A stretch of 64,000 bases of DNA from Bathynomus jamesi (GCA_023014485.1 JAJOZX010003321.1:234001-298000); one strand, 5' to 3'; positions 20,703 through 31,935 are shown, counted from the first letter of the stretch. The notes: generated by a model not told the origin, from the sequence alone. Numbers and translations: made by a program.

Positions 20703-21615
20703 TTAAACATTTTTTCCTAAATTAAACGCAACTTTCTGCAATTCCTCGCGGTAAAAGCCTCCTGAGATTTCTTCCCCATTCAAATCTTCAATGTAATACA
20801 TCATTATCTCACCTTTAGGTCTCATAGCCCTAACTTTAAAAATCTCGAGTGTCCATCCTTGCTCAAAACCCTTTGCGAATTTATTCCCCGAACGCGACAG
20901 CCTTACATAATCATTGATTTTGAAGCGCGCCGAGTGTGGTGGTGGTGATCCATCTCTTCTCGGGAGCTTACCTCTTTCTAAAACTTCGTTAGGTGCTGTC
21001 CCAATCGTGCGATGGTGTGAGCGGTTGTAGGATGATGCCAATGATTCCAGAATGTCTAGAAATCTGTATGTGTTTTTATGTGTAAAATAACGGTGCATGC
21101 GGTCCTTTATGGTGCGCTGAACTCTTTCAGCTAAAGAAGCCTTATGTATAGAATTGGTTGTGTAATAGCTGATATTAAACTCTGTCAACATGTTCTGAAA
21201 AGCACGGCCTATAAATTCCTTCCCCATATCCGTACAAAAATAGCCAGGAACCCTGTTTTCTTTTAACATTAGCGTTTTGGTGGCTTTAGCAACTGTTTCA
21301 GGTGATTTATTTTTCAGTGGAACTAGCCACAGATATCTAGAGAATACGTCTATTATGAATAGAATGTAGCGGTAACCATCGTTATACACAGAATATCTTT
21401 GCATGTCTGTTAAATCTGCTTGCCAAATAGAATCAATCGAGGAAGCCGTTGTCTTGGCTGTTTTAAACCTTTTTCTCACAGGCTTATGAAGCGTATAACG
21501 CGTCCTGCTCCCTCAAAAATCTTTCAACATCTTTTTCCCTACTCCGTAAACACTTCTGTACAGTCTGTCTACACCGCCGTAAGAGGATGGGTTAGAAATG
21601 TCATAATAGCGTTTA
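20703..21615 (-). pseudogene. Polinton retroviral-type integrase
   Basis: The open frame 20703-21479 holds the rve catalytic core: first Asp in SIWQADLTDMQRYS, second Asp in GYFCTDMGKEFIG and Glu in KASLAERVQRTIKDRM. A C-terminal SH3-like segment follows (FKINDYVRLSRSGNKFAKG). The N-terminal part (SYGGVDRLYRSVYGVGK, typical of Polinton integrases) continues upstream to about 21615. One frameshift near 21528 separates it. The gene is truncated at its 5' side by repeat C. The catalytic triad is intact. Length fits about 300 residues. Confidence 0.88.
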
Positions 21616-21623
21616 GTTAATAC

Positions 21624-21845
21624 GTCTTAATATGCACTTGGCTCCTGCCAGGTGAACACCTCTCCTCCTTTCTCTCCTTTCTCTTGGGGGATAACGCCGC
21701 CTCCAAGTTTCGCACCTGCAACATCCCCCCTTTGGGGGATTTTTTTGCAACCCCCTTTTGCAACAACCCCCGCCCCCTTTGCAACATTGCGTAATAAATT
21801 GCAACATTCCTGCACTCTCCCCTTTTGAGGCTATACTACTAACGT
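21624..21845 (-). repeat. Dispersed repeat C, copy 2
   Basis: Reverse complement of 11768-11985 with small indels (GCACTTGGCTCCTGCCAGGT start). It abuts the truncated integrase and marks the breakpoint of the Polinton. Confidence 0.9.
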
Positions 21846-22769
21846 CTATTTCATAGGATGCGTCATTCCTTTTAACTTTAAGGCATATTGAAAACAAAAT
21901 TGTGAACTAAAAAGGATATTTTCCCCGAAATGCGTGATTCTAAAATTTTGGCCAAGACTGTGTAGAATGGGAAAAAAGCTTTTTCTTTAGATTTCTTAAG
22001 AAAAACGATGATGATATAGCGATCCGTGGTAAACTCGTAGATGTTCTCTGTCACGTACTTACTAGTCCGTTAAGGAAGTCAAAAAACTCCGAGCATTACT
22101 ATTAGTATCTTTACGAGTAACAAATATTACCCTCGACATAAAATTTTGGAGTATTTATTTTGCTATAAAGTGGCAGTGACAAGCTTCTGTCTTTACTGGG
22201 CTCTCAGATTCAGTAAACGGTATTACGCGTCTGATTCTGTTATCAATGTTATAATTTAAAAGGGTTAGCATAAAGAATTACGAATCCTAATGTACTAAGA
22301 TGTACGTTAAGAATGTACTAAAATGTACGCTAAGAATGTACGAAGCTTTACCAACAATGTTTGTTTTCTACATGGCATTTGATTAGCATGAGAGAGAAAA
22401 AAAATTACAAATTATCACAAGTTGTCTTCCTTCAGATCGATGTAAATAAATATTTACTCTTTTTGCGAGTCCGTCTGCCCAAATACGTCTGCATATTTAA
22501 TAGAAAGAACACGAAAAAAGATACAGAAGGTAAAAAAGCTGCTGGTTGACATTGAGAGCATGAAGACAACTGTAATAAGTGTCATCGAAGCATATCTAAA
22601 GATGCAAATGTTTTTACAAAAAAAAAAAATATATATATATATATATACTTCAGCAACACGAGAAAAAGAGAGACCTCATGCAGAGCCTATATTCCTGTTT
22701 GTATAATCAGTATACTGTACCTCGAAGTATATTGACTACCTTAGTGCAACTATTTGCATGTTCTCTCTT

Positions 22770-22810
<41 letters not shown>

Positions 22811-22969
22811 AGAGAGACAAACAGATAGGTAGGTGTTTCAGCTGTGTAAATATTTCTGGAAGACTAAAAAAATCACAACCTTTCAAGTGAATAATTGTTT
22901 GTGCAAATATAGATTTTCTACCTTGAAGTAGAAACTTCCAAGAAATTTTAATTAATACAAACTTAAAAC

Positions 22970-23004
<35 letters not shown>

Positions 23005-23125
23005 AAAATGAACACACATTATTGCGGTGAATAGAGAAATTTAGAGGTTGTGAAAGAATTTAAATATCTGGAGTGTCTGACAAAAGAAATACGAGTCATG
23101 GGTGCAGTGAAAGCCCTGTTGGGAA
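21846..23125. other. No gene recognised; microsatellites
   Basis: Contains poly-A joined to (AT)n at 22619-22648, (GT)n at 22776-22806 and (AT)n at 22974-23000. A 17-20-bp near-repeat (ACTAAGATGTACGTTAAGAA type) lies at 22295-22340. No supported coding. Confidence 0.6.
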
Positions 23126-23129
23126 GAAA

Positions 23130-23620
23130 ATTATCTAAGATTAGATGCAGCAAGCGATTTACACGAAGGTGTACTGGTGCCAACACTGATTTATGGATGC
23201 GAGACCCTCGTTTGGCATGATAGTTCACTGTCAAAAGTGAGACCAGTTGAGGTAAATAATGTAAGAAACGTGATTGATGTTAAACGTACTGACCGTACGA
23301 GAAATAAGGATGTTTGGTAAAGGGGTGGAGTAAAATAGCAACTGAAGATGAGAATGGAGGATAGTATGCCATATCGGTACGGTCATCTGGAGAGAATGGC
23401 AATGATAGAATAGCGAGTGCGTAGGCGTCAGAAGTAGATGAAGACCGCGTAAAAGATGAAAAGATGTAATTAGTAAATGTGTGAAGTTGATACGAATGTG
23501 GTGCGAGAGTTACCGAGAAACGGAGAAGAATGGAAGTGGTTTGTGAGGTGTGTAAATGGAGATGCTGGTCTCACATAGCTTACCATCGGAGGTATACCCC
23601 AAATGTTGTTATGAAAAGTA
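23130..23620 (+). pseudogene. Decayed LINE reverse transcriptase C-terminal fragment
   Basis: One frame reads LVPTLIYGCETLVW then SKVRPVEVNNVRNVIDV and RTRNKDVW. This matches the post-catalytic region of invertebrate LINEs (LMYGSEAW ... RIRN). Downstream fragments in other frames read YGHLERM, RRRQK and MKRC-type blocks. Multiple stops and frameshifts. No active-site motif is present. Confidence 0.65.
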
Positions 23621-24755
23621 ACATTCGATTCCTAAGGTTGCGTAATTGCTTCGAATGTGGTCAGTCCCGAACTCAAACGCCTTGCCCAGTGCCCACTCCA
23701 TAGATGGAGAATGGTAAATTGGTTGTTAAATAATGTTACAGATAGTTACGGGCTAACAAAGTCCCTAACGTACGCTCTTGGCTAGCTCAAGAAAGAAGTA
23801 GAAAGAAGAGCAAAGAAAAAAGGAAAGGAAAGAAACAAATAAAAGTAGAGTATTGAAGCCTCTCATACCATGCTTACACTTATAAACATAACATTTTCAC
23901 GCGGAAACAGTAGTAATAGTTGTAGTAAAGTATAGAATAGACAAGGGTACTCCCTCCTCCGTCAGTCACTGCTGACAGAAAATAGTTGTGAAAGAAGAAC
24001 TGTAGGAAAGTAGGAAAAAATATAATTAAAAGAATGGCTTTAGAGTTCATTTACACCATACATACACTTAACTTGTATATCTAATTATCCATTAAGGGAT
24101 AGTATAAAATAAAGGATAGCACGAAACACTAGTCTGTTTTAAATCTAATCTACATCATGCAATTTTTATCACAATTTTTTTTATTTATTATATAAAACAA
24201 GTTATTTCATCGCCGCATCTTTTCTTCGATGAGTATCAAAGGCCACGGTGCTGAAAGATTGACTTTTTTAAAATTAATTATTTATATTGCCATCCTTTGC
24301 ACTGAAATTACTTCGACAATGGAGCACTAATCTAGAGGCACCTCTAGCTGGTCCCTTTTCAACCTATCCTTATTAAAAATTTGCAGCCTTTAATATGATA
24401 TTTGCCTATAAAATCCATTTCTGTATTTTTAAGCCACGATTCAGTTATTGCAATAACGTCATAATTTTCAACATGAATTAAAGCTTTAAGCCATTAAATT
24501 TATTATGTACGCTTCTCGCGTTAAAATACAATATTTTTAAACTATTGTCTACGCTACTGTACGTTCCTCTGTTCGAGTTGTTTCCCTACGATTGACGAGT
24601 CACATCACCTAAACGTGAAATTACTGTTTTGTTTTACCTCCGTGTTATGTACCGTATATCCTACCATAGTCTAATATTATTTACCAAATCTCCTCATTTC
24701 ATTCCTGAGCCGTTATACTAAAATGAATATACGATACTCTACAACTTATTATTAC
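23621..24755. other. No gene recognised
   Basis: AT-rich sequence without recognisable repeats of note; possible remote LINE 3' UTR at its left end. Confidence 0.5.
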
Positions 24756-24865
24756 CAGGGATGCCACTCCTTGGGATTTGTCCCAAGATCTTGGCATTTT
24801 CAGCGATACCTTGAGATATTGGGATTTCTTTAAACAAATATAGCAAATCTTGGGATATATATATA

Positions 24866-25769
24866 CAGGGCGTCCCAAAAAAATGTATACACACTTTAAA
24901 TACTTATAAAGGCAGTGTTTATTAAAATACATTTCATTTTCAAAATGTAATAGAATCTACAGACATTATTTAATTGTTTTGTCAACGCCTGTTTTCAAAC
25001 TGACGTCCGTTCTGGTCCAGGCACTGCTGATAACGCGAAGCAATGGAATCGCAAACATCACGAAACATTTCGTTTGGTATTTGTGTGCATTCTCGTTCAA
25101 TGGCTGCTCTCAATTCAGCGACTGTTGCAGGTTTTATAGCGTAGACTTTGTCTTTTAAGTATCCCATAAAAAAAAGTCTAGTGGTGTGAGGTCTGGTGAA
25201 CGCGGAGGGTATTCTACGAAACCCCTTCGTCCAATCCACATCCACATCGTGCCAAGTACCACTCGCAATACTCCACTCTTCGGTCCGGATCATCTTCATT
25301 AATAGCATGGACTAATCTTGGAATGTAACTTTTCCATTGACAGCGCTTCAAAATGCGTTGGACAGACGATTCTGAAATTCCTACCTCACGACTCGCTTGC
25401 CGCACAGATTTTCTTGGACTTTGGTGATACGTTTCCAGTACTCTTTCTTGCTTTGTGGGCTTGTCGATGTCCGTGGTCTTCCGGAACGCTTCTTGTGGAC
25501 ATTCTGAACAGTTCCATCGGCTTCAAACTTATCTCTAATTCGAGTGATGGTAAGTCGCGTTGGTGGATCTGTTTGAAACTCCCTCCTAAACTGTCTTTAC
25601 ACTTCAACTGCGTTTTCACACTTCCAGTAGCATTTTAGAATGAATTTCCTTTGTTCAAAGCTTAGTCTGACTGCCATTATTAATTCTAATGGGTTTAACT
25701 TGGAAAGAAAGAAACATCAATTGAGCTATCAGCTGTTAAAGTGTGTATACATTTTTTTGGGACGCCCTG
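24866..25769 (-). mobile_element. Mariner-like element, internally deleted
   Basis: CAGGGCGTCCCAAAAAAATG and its complement form the ends, with about 40 bp of inverted repeat, between short TA runs. It lies wholly inside the hAT MITE at 24756-25843, so it is the younger insertion. Confidence 0.93.
24982..25677 (-). pseudogene. Mariner-like transposase, internally deleted and frameshifted
   Basis: The start ATG at 25677 opens MAVRLSFEQRKFIL. Fragments follow in several frames: a helix-turn-helix segment with [20 protein letters not shown], then [19 protein letters not shown]. The catalytic core between there and FFMGYLKDKVYAIKPATVAE is deleted. The C-terminus ends QCLDQNGRQFENRR. The family is the same broad group as the intact transposase at 43894 (shared EDDPDRR.EFCEW motif). 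At least two frameshifts. Confidence 0.85.
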
Positions 25770-25843
25770 TATATATCTTGGGATTTCTCGGGATTTTTTA
25801 CAAGCGGATCTTGGTTTTTTTAAATTTCTGAGTGGCATCCCTG

Positions 25844-26507
25844 ATTATTACTATCTACAACTACCATACTCAACACAACTTTTATCTCTCGAAAAGCAAT
25901 GAAAAGTTGTATTTTTTTACTCTATTCTGTATGTTATTACAGCCGAAAGTAGTACAATACGTAAAGAATTCTGGCCCTAACCCAAAATTACCAGCCAGTC
26001 CAGACGTGTGTCCGTCCACCCCGATTTCATACTTCGTATTGGTGAATGAAATTTGTAATTTGTATAGTTCACTTCAGAGGGCGCTACAAGTCAATTTTTG
26101 AATGAACATTTATCAATGAAATGAACTTTTATTGTTAGACTTGGTAAATTATATTAGACTATAAGCCTACTCGCTTTCTGTTATTCATTTACCGAGCCGA
26201 GCATAACCTACACCATTTAGCCATTGAGGTGCACGCCATCTTGAATGAACAAATCTGGCGAATCTAAATCTGACCAAACATGAAAAGCATTTACCCCCTT
26301 CAGATATCCACATTTTTAAATTTTGTGTTAAAGTATGTCAGGTACTTACGTATTAACGAGTGATCCTAAGTAACTTTAAAATTTACCGCGCCATAGCTCT
26401 GTGTGTAGCACTACATATGCGTCCACCACGTTAGTGCATGCGTAGCTATAACTAACACACATGTTTGGTAAAAGTTGCTTAACATTAATCGAAACCTAGG
26501 TGAGAAT
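25844..26507. other. No gene recognised
   Basis: No repeat family or coding region identified. Confidence 0.45.
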
Positions 26508-26605
26508 TATTGAATGCCCGGTTAGGTCAACTGTACGCCCTTGACGATTGGTTAGGTTAAGTCGTGATATTTTCGTTAGTTTTAACGAAAATATCACGAC
26601 TTTAA
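26508..26605. repeat. Foldback family F core hairpin, copy 1
   Basis: GAATGCCCGGTTAGGTCAAC, CGCCCTTGACGATTGGTTAG and the hairpin AAGTCGTGATATTTTCGTTA with its complement. Only one outer arm is complete. See copies at 30117, 30984, 31406, 31936, 52207 and 62953. Confidence 0.85.
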
Positions 26606-26707
26606 TATTTAACCCAAATAAGAACAATACTACTAGTGTCAATCATGGGCGTCGATCGTGGGGGAGGGGACAACATACCAATTGTCCCCCCCCAACTTTG
26701 CCTTTCA

Positions 26708-27115
26708 GATCTACAGAAACTAAGGCTAATAAAGACCCTAAGATCCATTCTAAGGTCAACCCGAGAGAAAAAAGAGAGTAGGGGATTAAAAGAAGAGAAT
26801 GGAGAGTTAAAAGAAGAGAATAAGGGGTTAAGTAAGTAGCAAAACCTATCATTCGTGGGTTAACATTCATTCAGAAAAAGAGAGAGAAAGACTCACTATC
26901 ATCATCCGCCGGCCACTGCCGAGAAATTGGAAAAATAGTCGAAGAGAATAGGAAAGGGATGAAAGATGAAAAGAAGTAAAATAAGAACGCTTACAAACGA
27001 TGCAAACACAGTCTCAACTCGAAGAAACACTGTCATACCATGCAAACTACGGACATGCAAGTAAAGAGAGGATGAGAAGAGTGTAACAAAAGGTAGGTTA
27101 GTTAAAGAAACTAAC
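26708..27115. repeat. Dispersed repeat A, copy 1
   Basis: Near-identical to 39594-40095 (CTCATCATCCGCCGGCCACT-type block; TGGGTTAACATTCATTCAGA). Other copies carry (GAT)n beside the conserved start, which on the minus strand would be an (ATC)n tail, so a minus-oriented SINE or LINE 3' end is likely. No ORF. Confidence 0.8.
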
Positions 27116-27424
27116 CTTAAGGTCTACGCAGAATTTGAGGCCGAATTAATCCTATGATAGGATTAATTCGGCCCCAAATTGAGAAGCGATCGACGCCCAT
27201 CGACGCCCATGGTGTCAATTTAATGCAACGTTTTTAATTAAAAACGTTACAGTTAACCCTTAAACCCTACCCGGGGTAGGTACTGGTGTACCCCAGTACC
27301 CCAAGTATTGCTAGCGTAACTTTTATAATGGATAGGGATTTAGGGTTAAATATAATGAAAGACATTTTATGAAAAATAAAATGTCAACGGTTATTTAATA
27401 GTTTTAAATTATACATATAACTTT
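27116..27424. other. No gene; short palindromes
   Basis: GGCCGAATTAATCCTAT with its complement forms a 36-bp palindrome at about 27139-27174. TACCCCAGTACCCC-type repeats lie near 27280. Nothing coding. Confidence 0.6.
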
Positions 27425-27590
27425 AGTTTTGCTTCCGCCCGAATTGTTCATTTTGACGAAGGTCAAGGTTGTTGCCCCAATTTAAACCTACAATTTAATG
27501 TCTTAACACGGAATCCCAACCACGACCACCATGGAAGTCAGAAATTACAAAGTCCTCGCCTGGATTCGATCTTACGTCCTCCTCATCAGC
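27425..27590 (-). mobile_element. Dimeric tRNA SINE, 3' part
   Basis: On the minus strand it carries the family tail (GAATGAACAATTCGGGCGGAAGC with one or two changes) after a second tRNA-like head scrap. Same family as 41908, 48076, 58394 and 63921. A (TA)n tract follows at 27595-27627. Confidence 0.7.
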
Positions 27591-27592
27591 AC

Positions 27593-27630
<38 letters not shown>

Positions 27631-27837
27631 AACCTAGTTAATCTGGTCTCCGTGAAACTTAATATAAGTCCAGTAATATACGTATATATATTTTTAATTA
27701 ACAAGTCTTTTCCAACGATAAAAAAAGTAAATTTAATAAAAGGTCAAAAGATTACATTTGTAAACAATAGGTTTTAGTTCATTTCATAAATTCATACTGA
27801 TTAGACAGTTAATTGTAAACACATTATTACATATACA

Positions 27838-27902
<65 letters not shown>

Positions 27903-27909
27903 ATATAAT
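27591..27909. repeat. (TA)n tracts
   Basis: TA runs at 27595-27627 and 27838-27907 around AT-rich sequence. Confidence 0.85.
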
Positions 27910-28679
27910 GGGTGTGCCATGAAAAAAGGGTACATTTTAAAAAGGCTATAAAATCAACATTTGTCATTTAATTTTAATAAAACTTCTACACAATAAAACG
28001 TATGTATTTATCTATAGGCAAACAAGTTTTCAGACTAAAATATCAAATAATTCAAATTCTATCAACATTTAACGAAAGAGTATGATTTTTCTACTTAACA
28101 CGCAAAAATTATTAAACCTTATTAATATTTTTTATAAAAATAATTTTTAACGTAAAATTTACCTGAAATTATAAAAAAAAATTTTTCGAAATGCTTTCCT
28201 TCCATTTCAATAACTTTTTTTTATTCTTGGCCGGAATATGGGAGAACTTAGCAGAGCGAGTCTACGGGACTAGGATAAAAGGTGTCGCTCATTTACGCGA
28301 GATCATCATTCAAAAATGGGAAGAGCTTCCACAGGAACGAGTAAATCGAGCCACAGATGAATTCTGGCCAACAATAAAAAGTTATTGAAATGGAAGGAAA
28401 GCATTTCGAACAATTTTTTAAATAATTTCAGGTAAATTTTAGCTAAAAATTATTTTTATGAAAAAATATTAGGTTTAATAATTTTTGTGTTAAGTAGAAA
28501 AATCATACTCTTTCGTTAAATGTTGATAGAATTTGAATTATTTAATATTTTAGTCTGAAAACTTGTTTGAGTATAGATAAATACATACGTTTTATTGTGT
28601 AGAAGTTTTATTAAAATTAAGTGACAAATGTTGATTTTATAGCCTTTTTAAAATGTACCCTTTTTTCATGGCACACCCG
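27910..28679 (+). mobile_element. Long-TIR MITE with transposase scrap
   Basis: GGGTGTGCCATGAAAAAAGG starts an inverted repeat of about 290 bp that returns at 28394-28679. Only about 200 bp of unique sequence lies between. TA microsatellites are on both sides. Confidence 0.9.
28230..28388 (+). pseudogene. Transposase C-terminal remnant
   Basis: Frame encodes AGIWENLAERVYGTR, HLREIIIQKWEELPQERVNR and then a stop. This resembles the C-terminus after the last catalytic acid of Tc1/mariner-superfamily transposases (WxxLxxRVY ... LxxxIxxxWxxL). The rest of the gene is deleted. Confidence 0.75.
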
Positions 28680-28970
28680 TTTTATATATATATATACACA
28701 ACAAATTACGAAATCTCGAGCGTGTTTGATATTGTAAAATAATTATATAATATGATATTGACGAAACAACCAGTTTTCTGAACTGAATAAATTGCACATA
28801 CTGTACATACTTATATGGAAATAAGAGCATGGAATACTTTCTCGCTTCTAATCATATTACGGCAATCATGAATAATAATATAGATAATGGCAGTTTATTT
28901 ATTCTGAGAGAGAAATAGTCGATCAGACAACTCTCTCGCTCTCTCTTATATATACACACATACACACACA

Positions 28971-29024
<54 letters not shown>

Positions 29025-29048
29025 TGTGTGCGTATATATATGTATATA
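28680..29048. other. No gene; microsatellites
   Basis: (AC)n and (TA)n at 28955-29022. Otherwise unique AT-rich sequence. Confidence 0.6.
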
Positions 29049-29188
29049 TGATGAATAAAACCACGAAGGAAAGGAAACACAGAATGGTGCTCAAGCGCTT
29101 TCGTCTAATGACATCCTGAGGATGTCATTAGACGAAAGCGCTTGAGCACCATTCTGTGTTTCCTTTCCTTCGTGATTTTATTCATCAT
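29049..29188. repeat. Inverted Penelope ends
   Basis: Two head-to-head copies of the Penelope 3' terminal segment (CCACGAAGGAAAGGAAACAC) meet at 29118. The junction lies exactly in the hammerhead-like core, so each half-motif lacks stem I. Confidence 0.85.
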
Positions 29189-29222
29189 AAATATTTTTCA
29201 CATGTTACTTTCGTGAAATAAT

Positions 29223-29268
<46 letters not shown>

Positions 29269-29341
29269 ATTATTTCACGAAGGTAACACGTGAAAAATAT
29301 TTATGATGAATAAAGCCACGAAGGAAAGGAAACACAAAATG

Positions 29342-29381
29342 GTGCTCAAGCGCTTTCGTCTAATGACATCCTCAGGAACAC
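29342..29381 (-). ncRNA. Hammerhead-like ribozyme motif, copy 1
   Basis: Minus strand: GUGUUC (stem I 5'), CUGAGGA core, U, GUC-AUUA-GAC stem II, GAAA, palindromic AAGCGCUU (stem III), GAGCAC (stem I 3'). Stem I pairs over six positions with one G-U. One extra U precedes stem II. Hammerheads are known in Penelope-like elements. Confidence 0.6.
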
Positions 29382-29451
29382 TAAAGTACATAAAAAGGTT
29401 AAGCCTATATATAGGTTACAGAAAGAAAAAAGAAAAATAAATAACATACAT

Positions 29452-29491
<40 letters not shown>

Positions 29492-29509
29492 ACATATCTA
29501 TATATACAA

Positions 29510-29542
<33 letters not shown>

Positions 29543-29784
29543 CAATAAACAGAGAAGTAAAAATAATAAAAAATTAAAAATTAAAACCTTAAAGGATTAC
29601 CAGTGAGGCGTACAGATTTGCAAGGAAAAATATCGATTTTTAGCACAAGATCAAATGGATTATAAAAATACAAATTTATACTGGAACTCTGTCCGGGTTT
29701 TAACACACTGCTGCATATGGTCAGGTTTCGATATATATAAAAAAATAAAATGCAAATTAAAAGTTAATAAAGTAGAAGACAAGT

Positions 29785-30050
29785 TTACCAAAGATTTAAT
29801 GTTTTACCCTTCTTATCTAAATCTGTTTTAAAGGAATTCAACATAACAGGATCGAGTTGAAAAAGACCTTTGCTTATGTTGAAGTTATTTGAAAGTTGGA
29901 TAATGGCAGACTCAAGAATATTTCTATTAACAATGTTGCTTGAATGGAATAAAACTGAAGCATTATTCCAATCAATACAGTGGGCTAACTCTGACAAATG
30001 GACAAAAAGGGCACTGGACAACTGTCCTGTTCTAACGGAATATTGATGTG
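29785..30050 (-). pseudogene. Penelope ORF C-terminus, copy 1
   Basis: From HQYSVRTGQLSSALFVHLSE to the stop after KTLNLW. It is the segment downstream of the GIY-YIG core. About 88% identical by eye to the homologous part of the 32880 ORF. The upstream frame (30051-30123) is poly-C-derived and not genuine. Confidence 0.9.
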
Positions 30051-30116
30051 ACCAACTTATGCCAATTAGGATTTTATGTAACAAAGTTTTGGGTGACCCC
30101 CCCCCCCCCCCCCCCC

Positions 30117-30319
30117 GGATCACCTGAAGATCAGGGCCCCAATGTATTCTTGTTTTTTGCTTTACATTACCAAATATAATACTAAATTAAATTGAATGCC
30201 AGGTTGGTCAACTGTACGCCCTTGACGATTGATTAGGTTAAGTCGTGATATTTTCGTTTCTTTTTAACGAAGATATCATTTGGTAATTGAAGCTGGGGGC
30301 CCTGATCTTCGGGTGATCC
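30117..30319. mobile_element. Foldback family F, copy 2
   Basis: Ends GGATCACCTGAAGATCAGGG and CCCTGATCTTCGGGTGATCC enclose the GCCCTTGACGATTGATTAGG core and the ATATTTTCGTT hairpin. The left side borders an 18-bp poly-C run, so no target duplication is readable. Confidence 0.85.
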
Positions 30320-30983
30320 AAAAAACCCTACGGCCTCTTCGAAACTTAACATTCGCTTATTATTGTATAACACTCGTTGTCCCCTCCGTTTTTCCTTCAG
30401 ATACAATAGGAACTGAAACGTCAGTAATCGACGCTCTATTTTTTAAGGCTATCTTTTATTATTCTATAGAGAATAATTTCAACGCGTCCGCGAATGCGAC
30501 ATCGTTAATGTAACCTAGTTTCGGGTATTGTCAAACGACTGAAGGTCGAGGCGAGCTGTATGAGTTATATAGTTTGCGTCGTTGTCGTAATCTTTTGCTA
30601 AGATTAAATTAAATATTCGATTCACAATTCTTAGTTTTTGTTTAGAAAAAATTGCGCAATGAATGACTGGCTGCTGCTGTGGAAATTATTTTTCAAATCG
30701 AAAGTGAAACATTTTTAGCAGTTTTTATATTACATTTCGGAACTTTTTGCCTTTTGGTTTTTCCGTCTGCGCGCGCGCGCGTGTGTGCGTAATTTAATTA
30801 CAAAAAGAAGGGTTTTAATAAATACAAATTCTTACGTAATATTCATTCAATAGAATGGTTTAGGGTACTTGTAGGTGAGTGTAGGACAAAAAACCCCTAG
30901 GAAAAATAATAATAAGAATTTTTTAATCATTATTTTTATTCTTTATTATTTACAGTTTATGTTTATAGTTTATGTATTTTGGC
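30320..30983. other. No gene recognised
   Basis: A (GC)n/(GT)n run lies at about 30770-30788. No coding region that I can support. Confidence 0.5.
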
Positions 30984-31124
30984 TCTCTTCATTTTCGTTT
31001 AAACTAACGAAAATATCACAACTTAACCTAACCAATCATCAAGGGCGTTCAGTTGACCTAACGGGCATTCAGTTGACCTAACTGGGCATTCAGTTGACCT
31101 AACTGGGCATTCAATTAACATAAC
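30984..31124. repeat. Foldback family F half-element with tandem unit
   Basis: Core hairpin (TTTTCGTTTAAACTAACGAA), then AAGGGCGTTCAGTTGACC, followed by about four tandem copies of a 21-bp unit GGGCATTCAGTTGACCTAAC(T). Confidence 0.85.
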
Positions 31125-31257
31125 AGATTAATATTGGTTATTTCACCTAAATATCTTCTGATCTTTTCGGATTAGATGTGACACCTGACTTCCCCTACCC
31201 AGCAATTTGTCCAGGGGGCTCTTGTCCTAGGGGGCTTTTGTCCTAGGGGGCTTTTGT

Positions 31258-31850
31258 CCGGACCCGCTTGTAGGTTATCTCCCCCCCACGCTTGATTTGT
31301 CATCGTGGCAAATAGCACGCACGCAGAACAATCAAACGAGCATTTCGTTCTAGAATGTTTGATGCACATTGGTTGTTGATTTGTTATACAACTTACATTA
31401 ACTTTGCATCAACTGAAGATCAGGGTCTCCAGCCTTCTTTAGTTAGCCTTATAACGCTAACTAACAAAAATATCACGACCTAACCTAATCAGTCATTAGG
31501 TCAACTGTATGCCCTTAATGATTGGTTAGGTTAGGTCGTGATATTTTCGTTAGTTAGCCTTATAAAGCTAACTAAAAAAGGCTGGGGGCCCTGATCTTCA
31601 GGTGATCCTTAACTTTATAATGGCGATCCTTCAGAATCCGGCCATAAATTAGTTTAAAAAATAAATCGTATCAATAATTATTACATGAGCCAAATTATAT
31701 ATTTAGTAGTATCTATTTCAATAGATATTACCAATCCTTTGCACAATTTAATTATAGCTTTTTCAGCCAGAATGAATTTACTGCGACTTCATGCTATTTG
31801 CCACGATAACAAATCAAGCGTGGGGGAGAGATAACTTACAAGTACCTGGT
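31258..31850. repeat. Inverted repeat pair around a foldback insertion
   Basis: 31258-31325 and 31784-31850 are inverted copies (CCCCCACGCTTGATTTGT, ATCGTGGCAAATAGCA). They may be ends of an older element into which the foldback at 31406 inserted. A TCCTAGGGGGCTTTTG direct repeat lies at 31216-31260. Confidence 0.75.
31406..31608. mobile_element. Foldback family F, copy 3, with 8-bp duplication
   Basis: TTAACTTT is present at 31398-31405 and 31609-31616. Ends (CTGAAGATCAGGG and complement) and the inner TTAGTTAGCCTTATAA arms are inverted repeats. Central core as in other copies. Confidence 0.92.
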
Positions 31851-31935
31851 TTAGTTTTACTTCTACTAAATGTGCGTCGATATCAACGATATTGTCCGTT
31901 TGGGAGAAACATTTATGTTAATGATAAAATATATC

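Larger units (their letters stand above)
16030..21618 (-). mobile_element. Partial Polinton (Maverick)
   Basis: Five minus-strand genes in the order integrase, penton-like minor capsid, small basic protein, major capsid, adenovirus-type cysteine protease identify a Polinton. No DNA polymerase B or packaging ATPase was found, and no terminal inverted repeats were located, so the element is incomplete. The integrase side is cut near 21618 by repeat C. A 538-bp hAT MITE lies between integrase and penton gene. The left boundary is uncertain. Confidence 0.88.
24756..25843. mobile_element. hAT MITE carrying a nested mariner
   Basis: Ends CAGGGATGCCACTC and GAGTGGCATCCCTG. The 8-mer ATTATTAC lies at 24748-24755 and again at 25844-25851, an exact hAT-type target duplication. 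The interior (TTGGGATTT-rich) was about 180 bp before a mariner-like element entered it at TA. Confidence 0.93.
29263..30050 (-). mobile_element. Penelope-like element, copy 1 (5' truncated)
   Basis: Same 3' end as copies at 32473 and 34036 (ATGAAAATTATTTCACGAA start on plus). It keeps only the end of the ORF and the 3' region. Truncated near 30050, where a poly-C run and a foldback element follow. Several (TA), (CA) and (CATA) runs lie within the 3' region near 29455-29545. Confidence 0.9.

Noticed and set aside
31045..31124. CRISPR-like array
   Set aside because: Units are contiguous without spacers and the context is a eukaryotic foldback element.
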